From the NCBI GenBank assembly GCA_022818135.1, contig JAFMSR010000018.1, forward strand, positions 19,334,595 through 19,398,594: a stretch of 64,000 nt of DNA, read 5' to 3'. Under the pieces are notes generated by a model. That model was not told the origin of the DNA, searched no databases, and saw nothing but the letters and a program-made list of their open reading frames with translations. The DNA is from Saxidomus purpurata. Taxonomy: Eukaryota > Mollusca > Bivalvia > Venerida > Veneridae. Made by a program: the position numbers and the translations under genes. Numbering within the stretch: the stretch's first letter is position 1; each line of letters starts with the position of its first letter. This document shows positions 56,401 through 64,000 of this stretch, one piece after another.

Positions 56401-59400
56401 TTCGGAAGTAACAGTTGCTTACATTTCTTCGGAATCTTCGCCATCTCCACTTGAATGGTACTGCAACTTCTTCAGGGCCCACCATGGTACTGCTACTTCT
56501 TCACGCTCCGGCATTTGAAATAAGAATAGAGGCAATTACAGACATGTCACTTTATATGATATAGAAATCAAAATAATCAGCTGAAATATACACACCAGAC
56601 AATAGTTTCTAGAATAGTTTTCAAGTATTTATTATTATCATTATCATCATAATTAAACATAAGCATTTTCATCATCATCAACAGCAGTAGCAGTAGCAGT
56701 AGCGCAGCAGCAGCATCATCATGTTGTTGTGTTATCAATGTTGACCTTATTTAGGAGGCATGTCACTTTACATAAAGGAAAATAATGAGGAATATAGTTA
56801 CATACCATTTCTGACTGTTCCGATATCTTTGTAATCTTCGCCATTACTCCTGGTATGGTACTGCTACTTCGCCAGACTCCGGTATTTGGAATGAAAAAGA
56901 ATGTAAAACAATATGTAAATAAACATGTCGCTATATTCTAATACATAAATCAAACTATTGATACTGTTGCTGCTGCAGTTACTATCATACCTAACTTAAC
57001 TATTCTGTAAAGTGACATGCTTCCTAAATAAAACCACCATTAACAGCAACCACAGCAACAACAACAACACAATAATAACACAACAGCAGAATAATTCGGA
57101 AGTAACAGTTGCTTACATTTCTTCGGAATCTTCGCCATCTCCACTTGAATGGTACTGCAACTTCTTCAGGGCCCACCATGGTACTGCTACTTCTTCACGC
57201 TCCGGCATTTGAAATAAGAATAGAGGCAATTACAGACATGTCACTTTATATGATATAGAAATCAAAATAATCAGCTGAAATATACACACCAGACAATAGT
57301 TTCTAGAATAGTTTTCAAGTATTTATTATTATCATTATCATCATAATTAAACATAAGCATTTTCATCATCATCAGCAGCAGCAGTAGCAGTAGCAGTAGC
57401 AGCAGCATCATCATGTTGTTGTGTTATCAATGTTGACCTTATTTAGGAGGCATGTCACTTTACATAAAGGAAAATAATGAGGAATATAGTTACATACCAT
57501 TTCTGACTGTTCCGATATCTTTGTAATCTTCGCCATTACTCCTGGTATGGTACTGCTACTTCGCCAGACTCCGGTATTTGGAATGAAAAAGAATGTAAAA
57601 CAATATGTAAATAAACATGTCGCTATATTCTAATACATAAATCAAACTATTGATACTGTTGCTGCTGCAGTTACTATCATACCTAACTTAACTATTCTGT
57701 AAAGTGACATGCTTCCTAAATAAAACCACCATTAACAGCAACCACAGCAACAACAACAACACAATAATAACACAACAGCAGAATAATTCGGAAGTAACAG
57801 TTGCTTACATTTCTTCGGAATCTTCGCCATCTCCACTTGAATGGTACTGCAACTTCTTCAGGGCCCACCATGGTACTGCTACTTCTTCACGCTCCGGCAT
57901 TTGAAATAAGAATAGAGGCAATTACAGACATGTCACTTTATATGATATAGAAATCAAAATAATCAGCTGAAATATACACACCAGACAATAGTTTCTAGAA
58001 TAGTTTTCAAGTATTTATTATTATCATTATCATCATAATTAAACATAAGCATTTTCATCATCATCAACAGCAGTAGCAGTAGCAGTAGCAGTAGCAGCAG
58101 CATCATCATGTTGTTGTGTTATCAATGTTGACCTTATTTAGGAGGCATGTCACTTTACATAAAGGAAAATAATGAGGAATATAGTTACATACCATTTCTG
58201 ACTGTTCCGATATCTTTGTAATCTTCGCCATTACTCCTGGTATGGTACTGCTACTTCGCCAGACTCCGGTATTTGGAATGAAAAAGAATGTAAAACAATA
58301 TGTAAATAAACATGTCGCTATATTCTAATACATAAATCAAACTATTGATACTGTTGCTGCTGCAGTTACTATCATACCTAACTTAACTATTCTGTAAAGT
58401 GACATGCTTCCTAAATAAAACCACCATTAACAGCAACCACAGCAACAACAACAACACAATAATAACACAACAGCAGAATAATTCGGAAGTAACAGTTGCT
58501 TACATTTCTTCGGAATCTTCGCCATCTCCACTTGAATGGTACTGCAACTTCTTCAGGGCCCACCATGGTACTGCTACTTCTTCACGCTCCGGCATTTGAA
58601 ATAAGAATAGAGGCAATTACAGACATGTCACTTTATATGATATAGAAATCAAAATAATCAGCTGAAATATACACACCAGACAATAGTTTCTAGAATAGTT
58701 TTCAAGTATTTATTATTATCATTATCATCATAATTAAACATAAGCATTTTCATCATCATCAACAGCAGTAGCAGTAGCAGTAGAGCAGCAGCAGCATCAT
58801 CATGTTGTTGTGTTATCAATGTTGACCTTATTTAGGAGGCATGTCACTTTACATAAAGGAAAATAATGAGGAATATAGTTACATACCATTTCTGACTGTT
58901 CCGATATCTTTGTAATCTTCGCCATTACTCCTGGTATGGTACTGCTACTTCGCCAGACTCCGGTATTTGGAATGAAAAAGAATGTAAAACAATATGTAAA
59001 TAAACATGTCGCTATATTCTAATACATAAATCAAACTATTGATACTGTTGCTGCTGCAGTTACTATCATACCTAACTTAACTATTCTGTAAAGTGACATG
59101 CTTCCTAAATAAAACCACCATTAACAGCAACCACAGCAACAACAACAACACAATAATAACACAACAGCAGAATAATTCGGAAGTAACAGTTGCTTACATT
59201 TCTTCGGAATCTTCGCCATCTCCACTTGAATGGTACTGCAACTTCTTCAGGGCCCACCATGGTACTGCTACTTCTTCACGCTCCGGCATTTGAAATAAGA
59301 ATAGAGGCAATTACAGACATGTCACTTTATATGATATAGAAATCAAAATAATCAGCTGAAATATACACACCAGACAATAGTTTCTAGAATAGTTTTCAAG

Positions 59401-62400
59401 TATTTATTATTATCATTATCATCATAATTAAACATAAGCATTTTCATCATCATCAACAGCAGTAGCAGTAGAGTAGCAGCAGCAGCAGCATCATCATGTT
59501 GTTGTGTTATCAATGTTGACCTTATTTAGGAGGCATGTCACTTTACATAAAGGAAAATAATGAGGAATATAGTTACATACCATTTCTGACTGTTCCGATA
59601 TCTTTGTAATCTTCGCCATTACTCCTGGTATGGTACTGCTACTTCGCCAGACTCCGGTATTTGGAATGAAAAAGAATGTAAAACAATATGTAAATAAACA
59701 TGTCGCTATATTCTAATACATAAATCAAACTATTGATACTGTTGCTGCTGCAGTTACTATCATACCTAACTTAACTATTCTGTAAAGTGACATGCTTCCT
59801 AAATAAAACCACCATTAACAGCAACCACAGCAACAACAACAACACAATAATAACACAACAGCAGAATAATTCGGAAGTAACAGTTGCTTACATTTCTTCG
59901 GAATCTTCGCCATCTCCACTTGAATGGTACTGCAACTTCTTCAGGGCCCACCATGGTACTGCTACTTCTTCACGCTCCGGCATTTGAAATAAGAATAGAG
60001 GCAATTACAGACATGTCACTTTATATGATATAGAAATCAAAATAATCAGCTGAAATATACACACCAGACAATAGTTTCTAGAATAGTTTTCAAGTATTTA
60101 TTATTATCATTATCATCATAATTAAACATAAACATTTTCATCATCATCAACAGCAGTAGCAGTAGCAGTAGCAGCAGCATCATCATGTTGTTGTGTTATC
60201 AATGTTGACCTTATTTAGGAGGCATGTCACTTTACATAAAGGAAAATAATGAGGAATATAGTTACATACCATTTCTGACTGTTCCGATATCTTTGTAATC
60301 TTCGCCATTACTCCTGGTATGGTACTGCTACTTCGCCAGACTCCGGTATTTGGAATGAAAAAGAATGTAAAACAATATGTAAATAAACATGTCGCTATAT
60401 TCTAATACATAAATCAAACTATTGATACTGTTGCTGCTGCAGTTACTATCATACCTAACTTAACTATTCTGTAAAGTGACATGCTTCCTAAATAAAACCA
60501 CCATTAACAGCAACCACAGCAACAACAACAACACAATAATAACACAACAGCAGAATAATTCGGAAGTAACAGTTGCTTACATTTCTTCGGAATCTTCGCC
60601 ATCTCCACTTGAATGGTACTGCAACTTCTTCAGGGCCCACCATGGTACTGCTACTTCTTCACGCTCCGGCATTTGAAATAAGAATAGAGGCAATTACAGA
60701 CATGTCACTTTATATGATATAGAAATCAAAATAATCAGCTGAAATATACACACCAGACAATAGTTTCTAGAATAGTTTTCAAGTATTTATTATTATCATT
60801 ATCATCATAATTAAACATAAACATTTTCATCATCATCAACACAGCAGTAGCAGTAGCAGTAGCAGCAGCATCATCATGTTGTTGTGTTATCAATGTTGAC
60901 CTTATTTAGGAGGCATGTCACTTTACATAAAGGAAAATAATGAGGAATATAGTTACATACCATTTCTGACTGTTCCGATATCTTTGTAATCTTCGCCATT
61001 ACTCCTGGTATGGTACTGCTACTTCGCCAGACTCCGGTATTTGGAATGAAAAAGAATGTAAAACAATATGTAAATAAACATGTCGCTATATTCTAATACA
61101 TAAATCAAACTATTGATACTGTTGCTGCTGCAGTTACTATCATACCTAACTTAACTATTCTGTAAAGTGACATGCTTCCTAAATAAAACCACCATTAACA
61201 GCAACCACAGCAACAACAACAACACAATAATAACACAACAGCAGAATAATTCGGAAGTAACAGTTGCTTACATTTCTTCGGAATCTTCGCCATCTCCACT
61301 TGAATGGTACTGCAACTTCTTCAGGGCCCACCATGGTACTGCTACTTCTTCACGCTCCGGCATTTGAAATAAGAATAGAGGCAATTACAGACATGTCACT
61401 TTATATGATATAGAAATCAAAATAATCAGCTGAAATATACACACCAGACAATAGTTTCTAGAATAGTTTTCAAGTATTTATTATTATCATTATCATCATA
61501 ATTAAACATAAACATTTTCATCATCATCAACAGCAGTAGCAGTAGCAGTAGCAGCAGCAGCATCATCATGTTGTTGTGTTATCAATGTTGACCTTATTTA
61601 GGAGGCATGTCACTTTACATAAAGGAAAATAATGAGGAATATAGTTACATACCATTTCTGACTGTTCCGATATCTTTGTAATCTTCGCCATTACTCCTGG
61701 TATGGTACTGCTACTTCGCCAGACTCCGGTATTTGGAATGAAAAAGAATGTAAAACAATATGTAAATAAACATGTCGCTATATTCTAATACATAAATCAA
61801 ACTATTGATACTGTTGCTGCTGCAGTTACTATCATACCTAACTTAACTATTCTGTAAAGTGACATGCTTCCTAAATAAAACCACCATTAACAGCAACCAC
61901 AGCAACAACAACAACACAATAATAACACAACAGCAGAATAATTCGGAAGTAACAGTTGCTTACATTTCTTCGGAATCTTCGCCATCTCCACTTGAATGGT
62001 ACTGCAACTTCTTCAGGGCCCACCATGGTACTGCTACTTCTTCACGCTCCGGCATTTGAAATAAGAATAGAGGCAATTACAGACATGTCACTTTATATGA
62101 TATAGAAATCAAAATAATCAGCTGAAATATACACACCAGACAATAGTTTCTAGAATAGTTTTCAAGTATTTATTATTGTCATTATCATCATAATTAAACA
62201 TAAACATTTTCATCATCATCAACAGCAGTAGCAGTAGCAGTAGCAGCAGCATCATCATGTTGTTGTGTTATCAATGTTGACCTTATTTAGGAGGCATGTC
62301 ACTTTACATAAAGGAAAATAATGAGGAATATAGTTACATACCATTTCTGACTGTTCCGATATCTTTGTAATCTTCGCCATTACTCCTGGTATGGTACTGC

Positions 62401-64000
62401 TACTTCGCCAGACTCCGGTATTTGGAATGAAAAAGAATGTAAAACAATATGTAAATAAACATGTCGCTATATTCTAATACATAAATCAAACTATTGATAC
62501 TGTTGCTGCTGCAGTTACTATCATACCTAACTTAACTATTCTGTAAAGTGACATGCTTCCTAAATAAAACCACCATTAACAGCAACCACAGCAACAACAA
62601 CAACACAATAATAACACAACAGCAGAATAATTCGGAAGTAACAGTTGCTTACATTTCTTCGGAATCTTCGCCATCTCCACTTGAATGGTACTGCAACTTC
62701 TTCAGGGCCCACCATGGTACTGCTACTTCTTCACGCTCCGGCATTTGAAATAAGAATAGAGGCAATTACAGACATGTCACTTTATATGATATAGAAATCA
62801 AAATAATCAGCTGAAATATACACACCAGACAATAGTTTCTAGAATAGTTTTCAAGTATTTATTATTGTCATTATCATCATAATTAAACATAAACATTTTC
62901 ATCATCATCAACACAGCAGTAGCAGTAGCAGCAGCAGCAGCAGCATCATCATGTTGTTGTGTTATCAATGTTGACCTTATTTAGGAGGCATGTCACTTTA
63001 ATAAAGGAAAATAATGAGGAATATAGTTACATACCATTTCTGACTGTTCCGATATCTTTGTAATCTTCGCCATTACTCCTGGTATGGTACTGCTACTTCG
63101 CCAGACTCCGGTATTTGGAATGAAAAAGAATGTAAAACAATATGTAAATAAACATGTCGCTATATTCTAATACATAAATCAAACTATTGATACTGTTGCT
63201 GCTGCAGTTACTATCATACCTAACTTAACTATTCTGTAAAGTGACATGCTTCCTAAATAAAACCACCATTAACAGCAACCACAGCAACAACAACAACACA
63301 ATAATAACACAACAGCAGAATAATTCGGAAGTAACAGTTGCTTACATTTCTTCGGAATCTTCGCCATCTCCACTTGAATGGTACTGCAACTTCTTCAGGG
63401 CCCACCATGGTACTGCTACTTCTTCACGCTCCGGCATTTGAAATAAGAATAGAGGCAATTACAGACATGTCACTTTATATGATATAGAAATCAAAATAAT
63501 CAGCTGAAATATACACACCAGACAATAGTTTCTAGAATAGTTTTCAAGTATTTATTATTATCATTATCATCATAATTAAACATAAACATTTTCATCATCA
63601 TCAACAGCAGTAGCAGTAGCAGTAGCAGCAGCATCATCATGTTGTTGTGTTATCAATGTTGACCTTATTTAGGAGGCATGTCACTTTACATAAAGGAAAA
63701 TAATGAGGAATATAGTTACATACCATTTCTGACTGTTCCGATATCTTTGTAATCTTCGCCATTACTCCTGGTATGGTACTGCTACTTCGCCAGACTCCGG
63801 TATTTGGAATGAAAAAGAATGTAAAACAATATGTAAATAAACATGTCGCTATATTCTAATACATAAATCAAACTATTGATACTGTTGCTGCTGCAGTTAC
63901 TATCATACCTAACTTAACTATTCTGTAAAGTGACATGCTTCCTAAATAAAACCACCATTAACAGCAACCACAGCAACAACAACAACACAATAATAACACA
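47428..64000. repeat. Homogeneous tandem array, unit about 692 bp, about 24 copies
   Basis: The same unit repeats with spacings of 689-695 bp from about 47428 to the end of the window, where a partial copy begins at about 63929, so the array continues. Nearly all length change lies in a trinucleotide tract (cagcagtagcagtagcag and so on, after catcatcatcaa). The rest of the unit is almost invariant. Each unit holds one copy of an inverted repeat pair (for example 48008-48030 and 48444-48466), an (AAC)n run, a TTATCATTATC run and two diverged exon-like pieces. A 66-codon plus-strand frame recurs in every unit but starts only with GTG and has no ATG. Confidence 0.97.

Noticed and set aside
48013..63441. 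A 66-codon plus-strand frame repeated 23 times in the large satellite
   Set aside because: It starts only with GTG, contains no ATG, is rich in simple-repeat residues (Asn, Thr, Ser) and comes from AAC/AAT-type runs. Its conservation simply follows the DNA homogeneity of the array.

Overview
This is a non-coding-rich, AT-rich, repeat-dense eukaryotic window. The dispersed repeats (the 'tagctcacctggcacaa' family, blocks with 'gacccccgggtcaaaattg', GGTCAAGGTCA-rich arrays, a Meta-type tRNA SINE, CR1-like LINEs, Penelope-type GIY-YIG fragments) and the Ig/FN3 membrane receptors point to a mollusc, most likely a bivalve. That assignment is inference from repeat style, not from a marker gene. Two runs of exactly 500 N (7981-8480, 42991-43490) are scaffold gaps of unknown true size.

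The main protein-coding content is a tandem family of single-exon cell-surface receptors: signal peptide, three Ig-like domains, one FN3 domain, one transmembrane helix and a tyrosine-rich cytoplasmic tail. Two copies are intact (18641-20284, 547 aa; 40225-41883, 552 aa). A third, more divergent copy (7314-7980) runs into a gap. A fourth is a truncated 5' copy made by a tandem duplication (39053-39388), a fifth is a scrambled pseudogene (16645-17640), and two short Ig relics lie inside duplicated block A (about 1900-2062 and 22966-23128). The tails carry YxxL motifs, two YVN motifs (Grb2-SH2-type) and, in the 40225 copy only, a consensus ITIM. Both intact genes are followed downstream by copies of block A, which carries a Penelope-like GIY-YIG endonuclease fragment. 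The repeating unit of the cluster is therefore [promoter - Ig/FN3 receptor - 3' region - block A].

Between the receptors lie mobile and tandem sequences: a 45-bp minisatellite of about 36 units with an inverted tail (3960-5755); a 5.3-kb TIR-bounded composite element (11254-16573) containing a dead RNase H-bearing LINE and a nested MITE; a tRNA-derived SINE (about 25731-26010); two abutting MITEs (26958-27874) inserted in a tandem duplicate; a nearly complete CR1-like LINE (about 31342-35505); and a 5'-truncated LINE tail (about 37012-38390) within the upstream region of the last receptor pair.

The right third is satellite. An approximately 83-bp array with an inverted repeat in each unit (43491-46200) is followed by a highly homogeneous array with a period of about 692 bp (47428 to the window end, about 24 copies) that continues beyond the window. 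Each large unit contains a segment bounded by inverted repeats, a variable (CAGTAG)n/(CAG)n tract and a short exon-like ORF on the minus strand. The strongest candidate for an under-described biological system is the ITIM/ITAM-like Ig-FN3 receptor cluster; the inverted minisatellite and the macrosatellite are the most unusual structural features.
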